Positions 1 through 7,634 of a stretch of 64,000 bases of DNA are shown here, piece by piece. Origin of the DNA: Mycoavidus sp. HKI. GTDB lineage: Bacteria > Pseudomonadota > Gammaproteobacteria > Burkholderiales > Burkholderiaceae. The notes beneath the pieces are model-generated. The model saw only the letters and a list, made by a program, of their open reading frames with translations. It was not told the DNA's origin and did no database searches. The stretch is taken from positions 697,501 through 761,500 of the forward strand of contig NZ_CP076444.2 in NCBI RefSeq assembly GCF_020023735.2, in the 5' to 3' direction. Every line of letters starts with the position of its first letter. Position 1 is the stretch's first letter. A program made the translations under genes and the position numbers.

Positions 1-147
1 CATATATTGGTGGCACAGGCGATCAAGTTCGCCGGTCGTGATGCCGGCCGCGACAAACGGCTTAATGTAATCCAACACTTCGCTCGCTAGTCGGCAAGCA
101 ATACGCATCTGCGCGATATCTTTTTCATTTTTAATGGTAATACTCAT
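1..147 (-). CDS. map: Methionine aminopeptidase type I, N-terminal part (runs off the window)
   Basis: Only the first 49 codons are present; the gene continues past base 1. The start is the ATG read from 147 downward, giving MSITIKNEKDIAQMRIACRL and then a segment with ITTGELDRLCHQYM. This is the typical N-terminus of bacterial type I MAP, which removes the initiator methionine from nascent proteins with a dinuclear metal site. The metal ligands lie outside the window, so completeness cannot be judged. In Burkholderia and E. coli, map lies next to rpsB; here it is next to ssrA, and rpsB is about 55 kb away. That is a break in the usual order. Confidence 0.9.
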   Translation of the reverse strand, partial: MSITIKNEKDIAQMRIACRLASEVLDYIKPFVAAGITTGELDRLCHQYM

Positions 148-277
148 ATTTTTGTCCAATTGTCTTAGCTGCGCTCATTTGTATTATGACCGCATGAGAG
201 TATCGAGTGCAAGCGCCTAGCAGCGAAGGCTGGGCCTGCTGACGAATGGATTTGAATCGTTGAGAATTAAAAGACGT

Positions 278-307
278 TTCTTTAAGTGCCGATTTGTGGA
301 ATAATCT
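278..307 (+). promoter_or_regulatory. Possible ssrA promoter
   Basis: TAATCT at 302-307 lies 9 bases before the mature tmRNA 5' end. A weak -35-like TTTCTT at 278-283 is 18 bases upstream of it. Position supports the call; the match to consensus is poor. Confidence 0.3.
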
Positions 308-316
308 GGATACCAC

Positions 317-675
317 GGGGCCGACTTGGTTTCGACGTGGGTTGCAAAGCAATGTAGGGCATACCGAGGACCCGTTACCTCGTTAATCAATGGGAAAAAA
401 AGTAACTGCAAACGACAAAACGTTCGCTGTAGCCGCTTAATTGCGGCTCGCCTCGCACTCGCTCTCTGACGGGTTAGGGTCGCAAGACCGCGCGAGGTCA
501 TTTACGTCAGACCGTAGTAGGTGATGTCACGGCGTCTACTATTAAATCTAGTGAATCGCTGTAGTAGAGCGTGTTCGTCCGCGCTGCTGCAGTTAAATTA
601 AATGATTGAACTAAGTATGTAGAACTGCTTGTAGAGTGCTTGCGGACGCGGGTTCGATTCCCGCCGGCTCCACCA
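317..675 (+). ncRNA. ssrA: tmRNA (transfer-messenger RNA)
   Basis: The RNA rescues ribosomes stalled on broken mRNA, acting first as an alanine tRNA and then as an mRNA with SmpB. The acceptor stem pairs GGGGCCG at 317 with CGGCTCC ending before ACCA at 672-675, so CCA is encoded. The T arm reads GGTTCGATTCC. The resume codon GCA lies at 408-410, and the tag frame ends with TAA at 438-440, encoding ANDKTFAVAA. The D-like start and the segment around the tag match the one-piece betaproteobacterial form, and the length of 359 bases is normal. An integrase remnant begins 64 bases past the 3' end, as expected where ssrA is an integration site. Confidence 0.97.
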
Positions 676-739
676 TTGAATCCTTTAAAATCAATGGGTT
701 AGGTTTTTTGAGATATCGTTTTTTACCCCTGATTACCCC

Positions 740-1334
740 TCATTTCTGATCGGAATGACAGCATTCCGACAGCATTTTTTTAGCAAAAATCGCGACAGCT
801 TTTTTTCCTGCTTCTTTATCTGCTGAGGGCATCCATCGGCCGTAGCGACGCGCTATCATTGTCCAATCCGAATGCCCCATCTGCTGCGCGACCCACATTG
901 GATGCTCGCCAGCCGATAACATCATTGATGCATAGGTGTGCCGTGTCTGATATGGACGACGGTAGCGGGCCTCGGCGTGCTTCACCGCGGATTTCCATGT
1001 ACGTCGTATTTGTTCGTCACCGTCCCATCGTTTGTGCGTGCTTGGGTTATGAAATATGGCACTGCTTTCAAGTAAAAAAGTATACTTCTTTTGCGCGTTT
1101 AGCGCGGCAAGTGCTGGCGCAAGAATCTTTACTTCCCTTCGGCTGGCACGTGTTTTCGTGTCTTCTGCTTTACCGCGTGCTGCGCTGGTCATAGCCTTAT
1201 ATACCTTAACGCATTCACGCGAAAAATCAATGTCTGCCCAATCAAGCGCTATGAGTTCGCTTGTACGTAGGCCTGTCCAAAATGCGAATTGAATAAGATT
1301 ACGTGCCTGATCGGGTAGTTTTTTAAGGATCGCT
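740..1334 (-). pseudogene. Tyrosine recombinase (integrase), C-terminal remnant
   Basis: The C-terminal catalytic domain of a phage or island integrase is readable from about 1334 down to 740. Visible landmarks are WTGLRTSELIALDWADID (box I with its Arg), YQTRHTYASMML (the HxxR box, here RHTY), QQMGHSDWTMIARRYGRW (His and the nucleophile Tyr). The N-terminal half is missing: the frame meets the end of the IS21 element at 1335. An ATG at 1192 would give 150 residues without box I, so this is unlikely to be functional. The 3' end facing ssrA fits an element that entered at the tmRNA gene. Integrase identity is certain; loss of function is inferred from the truncation. Confidence 0.88.
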
Positions 1335-1385
1335 TGTCAAACAGCGTCCAAAATTTGCCAGTAAACAGCGCCGAAAAGTTTCCAG

Positions 1386-1590
1386 TTAAGGCACTAAATG
1401 AGAGGGGATATTTCGATGTTTGAAACGGTAAGATTGATTGCCAGTTTCAAGGATATGGCAATGATGTGTAATACGGTCCAACAAAGCGGTGGTCATTTTT
1501 GCGTCTCCGAAGACCTGTACCCATTCGCTAAATGAGAGATTGGTAGTGATAATTAAAGAGGTTTTCTCATAAAGCTGTCTTCTCAATTTG
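1386..1590 (-). pseudogene. istB: IstB helper ATPase, C-terminal remnant
   Basis: The readable part contains [17 protein letters not shown], then [18 protein letters not shown] and a final [10 protein letters not shown]. These are the usual last blocks of IstB, the AAA+ helper of IS21 transposase. The Walker motifs and the N-terminal two thirds are absent. The remnant joins directly to the istA remnant at about 1590, which marks an internal deletion. Confidence 0.85.
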
Positions 1591-2314
1591 CCCTTTCTCC
1601 CAGCCTGCTGCTGGCGTACAGGCGACCGGCTCGAATCAGTAATGATTGGCTAGAGTCAGAAAACGCCGATTAAATTGACGCTCCTTACCGACTAATATGG
1701 TGTCCACCACCGTCTTGAGATTATCGTAGATGATTCGGTTGGGCACACCACCTAGAAAAGCAAAAGCCCGCCTATGTGCATCGAATACCATCTCTTGGGT
1801 TTCGCGCAGATAGGCTACAACAAAGAGCTGAAGGCTATACGCCAGCCGAAAATGTGCTACCTTGACTGTTTGCCCAACGCCCCCTAATTCGACATGCTCA
1901 TGGCTCCAATCAAATTGGCAAGCGTCAGCAGGCTCAAATACGAGCGGCACAAAAACCTGTGTGACTCGCGGCCCTTGAGCCTTTAGTTTCCAATCCTTAA
2001 CAAAGCGTTGCACGCTGTCATAAGCACCCTGGTACCCCACTTCCTGTAACCCTTCAAACAATCTACGGGCGGTACGACGACGGCTACGGGGAAACTTTGC
2101 TTCTTGTTCTAACCATTGCTCTAGTTATTCTTCATAAGCGCCCAATTGGGGCCGCATCGGCTGTACTCGTTCGTACTTGGGCTTCCTCTACCGTCTCCAC
2201 ATGTTTGCGCACTGTCGGGCGCGATAGACCCATCTCTCGCGCTATCGCGCTGATGCTCTGCTTTTGTACTTTGTATCGACGTCTTATCTCGTAAATCATA
2301 TCCATGTAAAACAC
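1590..2314 (-). pseudogene. istA: IstA transposase remnant of IS21
   Basis: The N-terminal helix-turn-helix piece (IREMGLSRPT-like, here AREMGLSRPTVRKHVE) lies at about 2314-2135. A second piece follows after a stop and a frame change, with SRRRTARRLFEGLQ and the integrase core. The core shows D in QFDWSHEHVE, D in IIYDNLKT and E in [12 protein letters not shown] interrupts the core just after LANHY at 1636-1638, and the C-terminus is lost at about 1590. The gene is dead as written: at least two stops, one frameshift and a deletion. Confidence 0.88.
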
Positions 2315-2418
2315 TCCAGTTACCCCGGCAAATTCGCCGGATCATTGCATAAATAGGTAGGAAACTTTTGGACGCTGTTTCCTCTCCTAAACTGGAAAGT
2401 TTTGCACGCTGATTAACA

Positions 2419-3097
2419 CGAATCGGATTTGAATGAGATCCGCACGATGGTGAGTGCTACGGGCATGTCGGCACAGGACTTTGCGCAAACACTAGAATAT
2501 GGCCGTCTAGCAATGTCGAATAATCCTGATGATTGGCGTGTTGCGCTGCAAATGGCGAATGCGCAGCGGGATACGCTGTGCAAACGCTTAGGCATGGAAG
2601 CGCCTGGGGTAGATACGTTAAGTGATTTTCCTGATTTGGCGCAAGCGGTTACTGGCGGGGAAATCCAGCGCGAGCGGGCCGTAGAGATGGCGATGCTACG
2701 GCGTGAACGCCATGTTATGCAGCAACGCCAACAGGCTGAATTTGCTGCGCAGCAAGAACAGCAACAATTTACGTCATCCGTTGAGGAAGGAAAAGCTTCG
2801 ATGGCACAGTATTTGCAAAGCCGTAGCCATGAAATGGATCATTCTGCACGGATGAAAGTGGTTGAGTCGTATTTTGCTGATCCGAGCAAGCTTCAAGAAT
2901 TTGCTTCAACCTATCAGCCGCATTAGTGGGCTTCAGCGGTTCGCATGCTCTACGATTCAATACAAATTGCTGCGACGCAACCAAGGTCCCCCTCGCCGAT
3001 TAGCTCTCGTCCTTCCACCTTAGGTCGGCCTGCTGTCAACTCTGCGCAAGAACCTGAAAAGCGGATAGAGCAGATTATGAATAGTATGGGACTGTGA
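2419..3097 (+). pseudogene. Phage protein fragment with an in-frame amber stop
   Basis: Reading from the IS21 edge gives SDLNEIRTMVSATGMSAQDF and onward to TAG at 2924-2926. The same frame then continues without interruption as WASAVRMLYDSIQIAATQ to RIEQIMNSMGL and TGA at 3095-3097. The 5' end is missing at the IS boundary; the first usable start is TTG 2429. The middle is rich in Gln, Glu and Arg (around RRERHVMQQRQQAEFAAQQE) and probably forms a coiled coil. This resembles scaffold-like or internal structural proteins of tailed phages, but I do not recognise the family firmly. It is best read as a prophage remnant with a truncation and a nonsense mutation. Confidence 0.6.
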
Positions 3098-3127
3098 CAT
3101 TAAAAGAGCACAGCGGACAAATAGAAA

Positions 3128-3148
3128 GGGGGCGAAAACTTCGCCCCT
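3128..3148 (-). terminator. Hairpin, probable terminator of the HU gene
   Basis: GGGGCGAA at 3129-3136 pairs perfectly with TTCGCCCC at 3140-3147 around a 3-base loop. Read on the minus strand, downstream of HU, it is followed by CTTTCTATTTG, a weak T-rich tail. Confidence 0.5.
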
Positions 3149-3223
3149 CTCGTGCTTTGAGTTAACCAAAAATGTGAAATTAAAAGTTTAATTGGCTACT
3201 TAACTAGCAAAAAGTACGTTTAA

Positions 3224-3502
3224 CTATTTAGCATTGATTGCATCTTTAAATGCTTTACCAGCAGTGAACTTCACCGTTCTAGCAGCAGCAATTTCGAGAG
3301 GCTCGCCGGTTTTGGGGTTGCGGCCTGAACGTGCAGCTCTTTCACCGACACTAAAGGCACCAAAACCAATCAACTGTATCGAATCTCCCTCAGCGACAGC
3401 ATTTTTAATAGTTTGTAGCACTGCATCCAAGACCTTGTTAACACTACTCCTACTCGTTTCAACTTCTTCCGAAACAAGGTCAATCAGTTCCTGTTTATTC
3501 AT
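3224..3502 (-). CDS. HU-family nucleoid protein
   Basis: A 92-residue HU/IHF-type protein that bends and packages DNA as a dimer. It starts [13 protein letters not shown], has the core [22 protein letters not shown] (positions about 46-67, the beginning of the DNA-binding arm) and ends [14 protein letters not shown]. These are typical of HU beta-like proteins in Burkholderiales, and the length is standard. A good promoter lies about 130 bases upstream on the minus strand, and a hairpin lies downstream. It stands inside the ssrA island between phage debris and the acyl-carrier-like gene, so it could be an accessory paralogue rather than the main chromosomal HU. That is inference. Confidence 0.93.
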   Translation of the reverse strand: MNKQELIDLVSEEVETSRSSVNKVLDAVLQTIKNAVAEGDSIQLIGFGAFSVGERAARSGRNPKTGEPLEIAAARTVKFTAGKAFKDAINAK

Positions 3503-3903
3503 AAAGCTCTCCTTTGGGTAGAAATGAATGCTATAAATTTGCTGACTAAATCTTGTAGCCTGCGCTAGCTAAATACTTACAACCTTTAATTGCCACCGAA
3601 ACACATTAAAAAATTTTACCACAGTTATGATTTTTATCAGTACCTGGAAAATCTGTCAAGCTCCTGTATTATTTCTGTAAAGGGTTGAGGTAATCGGGAC
3701 ATAGCGATAAGCTCAGCCCAACCAACCTTTTACAAGTTTCCCTAACAGTATTGCACTTTGCAGTAAGTACGAGTTATAGTCGAAAAAAAAGCTCTCCTCG
3801 TCCCTGAATTGGGTAGATCTTCCATAGATGTTTTTTGGCTATTGGCTGGAACGAGAGTTGGATAAACCTGCTAATATGAACATATTAAATTTATTAAACT
3901 ACC
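3503..3903. other. Intergenic region between the HU gene and the ACP-like gene
   Basis: These 401 bases carry the HU promoter on the minus strand and presumably the promoter of the ACP-like gene on the plus strand. I see no further gene. The strand facing the ACP-like gene has an A/T-rich segment at about 3870-3895 but no convincing -35/-10 pair. Confidence 0.5.
3631..3659 (-). promoter_or_regulatory. Candidate sigma-70 promoter of the HU gene
   Basis: On the minus strand, TTGACA (3659-3654) is separated by 17 bases from TAAAAA (3636-3631). The -35 is a perfect match and the spacing is ideal. It implies a leader of roughly 120 bases before the ATG at 3502. Confidence 0.6.
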
Positions 3904-3915
3904 TTGGAGGGAATG

Positions 3916-4197
3916 ATGAATAGTGTTGAAAAGATGGTGAAATTGCTCGTGGCTGAAGGGTTTGAAATTCCTTTAGAAGAAATTAAAAGTGACGCTTCAT
4001 TCATGAATGACCTTGGTATTGACCCGGAAGATTTTTATGAATTGATAGGGGATTTCGAAGATACGTTCGGAATCGAAATTCCTGATGAAGATGTCGAAAA
4101 ACTCCAGACAGTGCAGCAGGCAGTGGATTATATTCAGGAAGCTGAAAAGAATAGCGAAATTGAGGACGATAGTGAAGATGAGGATAGCGCCGAATAA
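3916..4197 (+). CDS. Acyl-carrier-protein-like protein without the phosphopantetheine serine
   Basis: The protein aligns with ACP over its whole length: MNSVEKMVKLLVAEG, then SDASFMNDLG, then FEDTFGIEIPDEDVEKLQTV and AVDYIQ. Normal ACP carries DSLD at the start of helix II, where Ser37 (counting Met) takes the 4'-phosphopantetheine arm. Here that place reads DPED, and residue 37 is Pro (CCG at 4024-4026), so the known acyl attachment is impossible. The C-terminus has an extra acidic tail, EIEDDSEDEDSAE. ATG 3916 was chosen because GGAGG at 3906-3910 is 5 bases upstream; ATG 3913 would be too close. It lies in the ssrA island, away from any fatty-acid synthesis genes. Its role is unknown; a decoy or protein-binding role is only speculation. 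Confidence 0.85.
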   Translation: MNSVEKMVKLLVAEGFEIPLEEIKSDASFMNDLGIDPEDFYELIGDFEDTFGIEIPDEDVEKLQTVQQAVDYIQEAEKNSEIEDDSEDEDSAE

Positions 4198-4300
4198 TAG
4201 CGCTGGAACCTCTGCATAAATCAAAAGCGATGTTATATTTCTTTGCTATGAGGCTATGCGGAGGTTCTTTAAATCTCTATTCAAAGTTTGATGAAAACTT

Positions 4301-4534
4301 TTACTGAGAGGTCCAGTTAGCTAATAGCAAAGGAGTCTCAATTCGCTCGAAGTGGCGAATATTGTTTGTGACTAACAGCGCGCCAGCCGACAAAGAGTGG
4401 GCGGCAATCATCATATCCATTTCCCCAATAGGTTCGCCCGTTGTTACGAGTTGGTGCCGAATATCGGCGTAGTAATCGGCTGCGTCGGTATTTGGTAAAA
4501 CAGAAAGCAAGCTTATTTGGAGAGCTACGACCAC
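4301..4534 (-). pseudogene. VapC-type PIN-domain toxin, C-terminal remnant
   Basis: About 77 residues at the end of a longer open frame match the C-terminal half of VapC ribonucleases. Visible blocks are ADYYADIRHQLVTTGEPIG, then EMDMMIAAHSLSAGALLVTN and the final FERIETPLLLANW. These hold the later acidic residues of the PIN site (the D of EMDMMIAAH). The first conserved Asp of the N-terminal half is missing, and the sequence upstream of about 4534 does not look like VapC. No antitoxin gene is seen beside it. It is therefore a broken toxin gene. Confidence 0.75.
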
Positions 4535-4640
4535 AGGGTAAAGCGAACATCCTTGACTAATTTTTAAGTTAGTTCGCTTTCCCATTGTTCTCCATAGCCC
4601 ATGCGTAAAACAGGAATTTTGATAATAAGAAGTTCTTAAT

Positions 4641-5615
4641 CTATTCAACCCCTAGTACATTTTGTTGCTGCGTGCTCTTAATGCGAGTCCCGTCGGTGCT
4701 AATGAGCGTCACATCGCTACAACTGAAGAAAGTCTCGTGGGCTGGATCTTGGCGTTGCCAGTAGCTATAAAGAATAGCAGCACCTGAGCGACCGGAGGGG
4801 ATAGTAACATCAAGATCGTAAGATGCGTTCCCTGGACCCGGTGAGTTCAGTACAACTTTATTGATAATCAGTTCTTCCAGGTCTGACCAGTGTAACGAAC
4901 TGGTTGTTGGATCGTATGATTCTTTGGTGATAAACACACGCCACAGGCTAGGATCGTGATGAACTTGAGTGGCATCCCAGCGTAGCATGATACGGCCATC
5001 CTTTGACACAATGATACTGGTTTTGGACCACTCTGAGTTCGGAATATCTAATCCTCTTTTTTCCGAATGTCCTCCCGCACACAATAGCCCATCAGGTATG
5101 AGTTCTACGATTGCCTCAGGATTCGGTATGTTCTGGGAAACCGTGTTCCAGTTAGTAAATAGTGAAGGACGCTCCCAGTCTGGAAGATCGCCTGCTAGAA
5201 AGGCTGCTCGACACGCCGCGTTCGGAATACCTGAGCCGTCAGACGGATAATAAAAGCCTCCGTCTCGGTAGCATTTATACTGCCTGGCGATTGGAGAGCT
5301 TGCCGCGCCTTGCGCGCTTGCTGTCTGTAACATGCCGCCTATCCCGCTAGCTATTCCTGCTAAGGATAGCCAAGCTACACCCCGGCTCTTTTTAACATTT
5401 ACGTTAAGTTTGGAATAAAGGAAAGATTGAATCCGCTCGAATTTATCGTCGCTATTATTTTCCTTTGATAGATTAATACCTTCTTCAGGATTCGAATTAG
5501 ACGGGATATCATAAGCCGACTTTTGCTCGTTACCAAAAATAGGGGCTTCTTTAAATAAGTTATAGACTGATATTTTGACATTTGTTACGCTGCTGACTGC
5601 ATCCCAATTACCCAT
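4641..5615 (-). CDS. AA10-type (LPMO/chitin-binding) protein with Gln in place of the N-terminal His
   Basis: A 324-residue protein with the fold markers of AA10 lytic polysaccharide monooxygenases, which oxidise chitin or cellulose with a copper held by two histidines. The start at 5615 is chosen because AAGGAG precedes it by 6 bases; an ATG 18 bases upstream is possible. Residues 1-78 form an unusual extension before a signal-like segment (about 79-101, ending QTASA). The mature start would then be QGAASSPIARQYKC. In active enzymes this is HG...P..R...C, so the first copper His is Gln (CAA at 5312-5310, residue 102). The second His is kept in VHHDPSLWRVFITK (about 219-220), as are YWQRQDPAHE and TFFSCSDV near the end. 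It may still bind chitin; copper catalysis is doubtful. It sits beside a broken polysaccharide deacetylase gene. Confidence 0.85.
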   Translation of the reverse strand: MGNWDAVSSVTNVKISVYNLFKEAPIFGNEQKSAYDIPSNSNPEEGINLSKENNSDDKFERIQSFLYSKLNVNVKKSRGVAWLSLAGIASGIGGMLQTASAQGAASSPIARQYKCYRDGGFYYPSDGSGIPNAACRAAFLAGDLPDWERPSLFTNWNTVSQNIPNPEAIVELIPDGLLCAGGHSEKRGLDIPNSEWSKTSIIVSKDGRIMLRWDATQVHHDPSLWRVFITKESYDPTTSSLHWSDLEELIINKVVLNSPGPGNASYDLDVTIPSGRSGAAILYSYWQRQDPAHETFFSCSDVTLISTDGTRIKSTQQQNVLGVE

Positions 5616-5633
5616 TGTTTTCTCCTTGTTCAT

Positions 5634-5898
5634 AGGCTGTGATGAATTTATTCCAGTAGGTACATCGTTGATTATTGAGTTTCTATTCTATCCTCCTTTG
5701 AAATGGCTTGTTTGAAACCGCTGTTTTTACCGAGCAACTTCATAGAGTAAAGGTATTGCGCCTGACTCGAGTATCTGTCGGGTCCTGGGGAAATTTCAAC
5801 AGCTGGATTTTCTAATGACGTAAACAACGCTTTTCTCTTTTCCTTAGAATGTGAAAATTTTTTCAAGTTTGCAAGGAAATTTTTACTAGGGATTTTAT
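5634..5898. other. Region with no convincing gene upstream of the AA10 gene
   Basis: A 95-codon frame is open on the minus strand (5959-5672, ending GFKQAISKEDRIETQ). I recognise no family in it. Its 5' end overlaps the start of the deacetylase pseudogene on the other strand, so at best a shorter protein would be real. The promoter of the AA10 gene should also lie here. Confidence 0.3.
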
Positions 5899-6202
5899 AT
5901 GAAGCGCTTGATAGCAAAGGCAAGAATCGAATCGTGCATGTCCGAATCCGGCGCAGCAAGGCTAGCTAGTGTGCTGGCATACTATTTTACTGAGAAGCGC
6001 TATTTCCGTTGAACAATACTTGGATGATGTCAATGAATGCGAAAAACGGATACTTCCTTTTTCTACTTACCGACAGTGGTTCCGTTATCCATTTCTTGAT
6101 GTCGGACTTGATTCGATGGAGGGAAGAAGTATTGAAAAAGCGGTTGAGTGTGCTTTGGCGTTAAAAAGTCTTGGATTTCGCCATGCGTATGTCTCAATAG
6201 AT

Positions 6203-6211
6203 AGTTTAGAC
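6203..6211. repeat. Left copy of the 9-bp target duplication
   Basis: AGTTTAGAC here is repeated exactly at 7626-7634, flanking the insertion sequence. Nine bases is the usual duplication length of IS50-type elements. Confidence 0.92.
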
Positions 6212-6230
6212 CATATCCTTATACACAACT
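6212..6230. repeat. Left terminal inverted repeat of the IS50-like element
   Basis: CATATCCTTATACACAACT, matching 17 of 19 bases with the inverted right end at 7607-7625. Confidence 0.9.
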
Positions 6231-7555
6231 CAAAATATCTGGTTTTGGCGCGCCCAGCGTAGACCCTGAGCAAAGGCAGTAACCTGCTGTAATCCTTGCC
6301 AGATGGTTTTTACGCCGGGCTCGCCATCCCCTTTTCGGCCTAAGAATCCACCCAACATCGCAATAAGCCGCACTACTTCATTGAGTCGAGGCGTCTTTTT
6401 TGGCACAGGTTTTTTCATGAGAAGATACGCGGCTTGCCATTCCTCTGGCTCAAACAGCAGTTCTGCTTCCAGATCAGGGCAAGTACGGCCTAGTCTCATC
6501 AAGCGAGCGATTCGCCAAGCCACCACCATATAGACCGCCAGCGCCCTCTCTAACTTTTCGATAGCCCCTAGTTGCAGCGCCTCGACGCGACAGCCGTTTT
6601 TGAGAACGTGGAAGAACATCTCAATCTCCCAGCGAGCCCGATACCAGTCAATCAACTCCACTGCTGCGTCGAAATCAAGTACCACGCGATTAGTGAGCAA
6701 GCGCCACTCCACAGGCTTACAGCCAGACGGTACCTCCACTTCTTGGGCTATTACGCAGGTCACTTCTAACGGGGAGCCCTTTCTATCATCAAGGACAACG
6801 CGTTTCATTCTGACTTGCTGACGTACCGCTCGAGCCTTTTGGCCATGCCGTGAGGGCATCATAAAATGCAATTCGCCTACCGCTGCCTGCGCACCGACTG
6901 CCTCCCACAGGCGAGCACCATCTGGTAGCACCCGGTTGTGACACGAGCGAATTAACCAATCCACCGGATTCCCCAGTTCGGAGGCTTTGCATATCAGTTC
7001 TAGCATGTCGGATTCACGGTCTGCCATATACACCAAACGTGTCTCGGGTAACTCGGCTGAGAGTTCTGCCAGTCGGCTATACCCTTCGATCCAGCGTATA
7101 CTTTCCTTGATCCCAGACCGATTCTCTACGTCTTCTTTGGATGCACGTGCCCACATCCACGCATCTAATACGCCTAACGGTTCACGCTCCAACGATACCG
7201 CATACGTCGGGTGCAGGTACATACCTCGTTGCGCTTCGTAACACAGGGGACCCAAGCCTTCTATCGATTGTCCGTTGAAGTTCAGTTCCGTGGTGTCTTG
7301 GATGCACAAAACGGTACGCTGCTCTTGTAAGCGCGCACGCGAACAGGACCAGTGCGGCTCTAAAATAGACTCCCAACCTATATCCTCTTGAGATAAAAAT
7401 CGATACGCCCCCTGGGTTTCCGCCCACCCTTTACATGCCCCAGGCAGACTCGCCGTCGGCTTTTCCCCAAGACGCTCTGCAAGCAACATCAGCCTCTTGT
7501 TTAACCGCTTGTCACCTAAATCTACTGTCTTAAATTCTTTCGCTGCCCAGCTCAT
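6230..7555 (-). CDS. IS4-family (Tn5/IS50-like) transposase
   Basis: A 441-residue DDE transposase that cuts and pastes the surrounding element. The N-terminal domain begins MSWAAKEFKTVDLGDKRLNK, as in Tn5-type enzymes. The first catalytic Asp is in CIQDTTELNF and the second in VYMADRESDML. The third acidic residue lies in the YREK signature WYRARWEIEMFFHVLKNGC (Y-2-R-3-E-6-K). All catalytic residues are present and the length is normal for the IS50 group, so it is probably active. The gene nearly fills the element, and its stop codon TGA overlaps the inner edge of the left repeat. Confidence 0.95.
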   Translation of the reverse strand: MSWAAKEFKTVDLGDKRLNKRLMLLAERLGEKPTASLPGACKGWAETQGAYRFLSQEDIGWESILEPHWSCSRARLQEQRTVLCIQDTTELNFNGQSIEGLGPLCYEAQRGMYLHPTYAVSLEREPLGVLDAWMWARASKEDVENRSGIKESIRWIEGYSRLAELSAELPETRLVYMADRESDMLELICKASELGNPVDWLIRSCHNRVLPDGARLWEAVGAQAAVGELHFMMPSRHGQKARAVRQQVRMKRVVLDDRKGSPLEVTCVIAQEVEVPSGCKPVEWRLLTNRVVLDFDAAVELIDWYRARWEIEMFFHVLKNGCRVEALQLGAIEKLERALAVYMVVAWRIARLMRLGRTCPDLEAELLFEPEEWQAAYLLMKKPVPKKTPRLNEVVRLIAMLGGFLGRKGDGEPGVKTIWQGLQQVTAFAQGLRWARQNQIF

Positions 7556-7606
7556 CTCTGCCTGTCATCTCTTTCTTTTAAAGGTTTATTGTACTTGGCT
7601 GTTTAT

Positions 7607-7625
7607 AGTTGTGTGTAAGGACATG
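7607..7625. repeat. Right terminal inverted repeat of the IS50-like element
   Basis: AGTTGTGTGTAAGGACATG, the inverted partner of 6212-6230. Confidence 0.9.
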
Positions 7626-7634
7626 AGTTTAGAC
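7626..7634. repeat. Right copy of the 9-bp target duplication
   Basis: AGTTTAGAC, identical to 6203-6211. The deacetylase frame continues directly from its last base. Confidence 0.92.

Larger units (their letters stand above)
1335..2418 (-). mobile_element. IS21-family element, internally deleted
   Basis: The ends begin with TGT (1335-1337) and finish with ACA (2416-2418), as in IS21. Inside each end is a repeated subterminal block of the type CAGCGTCCAAAA followed by TTTCCAGT; two copies are seen at the left end and two inverted at the right. Genes istA and istB are present only as remnants. I see no matching target duplication at the two flanks: the integrase frame stops at the left end, and an unrelated phage gene begins at the right end. 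The element therefore probably took part in a deletion after insertion. Confidence 0.85.
6212..7625 (-). mobile_element. Intact IS4-family (IS50-like) insertion sequence
   Basis: The element is 1414 bases long with terminal inverted repeats of 19 bases: CATATCCTTATACACAACT on the left and CATGTCCTTACACACAACT on the right (inverted), with two mismatches. The core TTATACACAA recalls the IS50 outside end. It is bounded by perfect 9-bp direct repeats and carries one full-length transposase gene. The clean duplication and open frame suggest a recent insertion. Confidence 0.93.

Noticed and set aside
217..501. Minus-strand frame across the tmRNA
   Set aside because: It is fully explained by the structured RNA gene on the plus strand.
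5672..5959. 95-codon minus frame as a gene upstream of the AA10 gene
   Set aside because: Its start overlaps the deacetylase 5' remnant and no family is recognisable; kept only as a note on the region.
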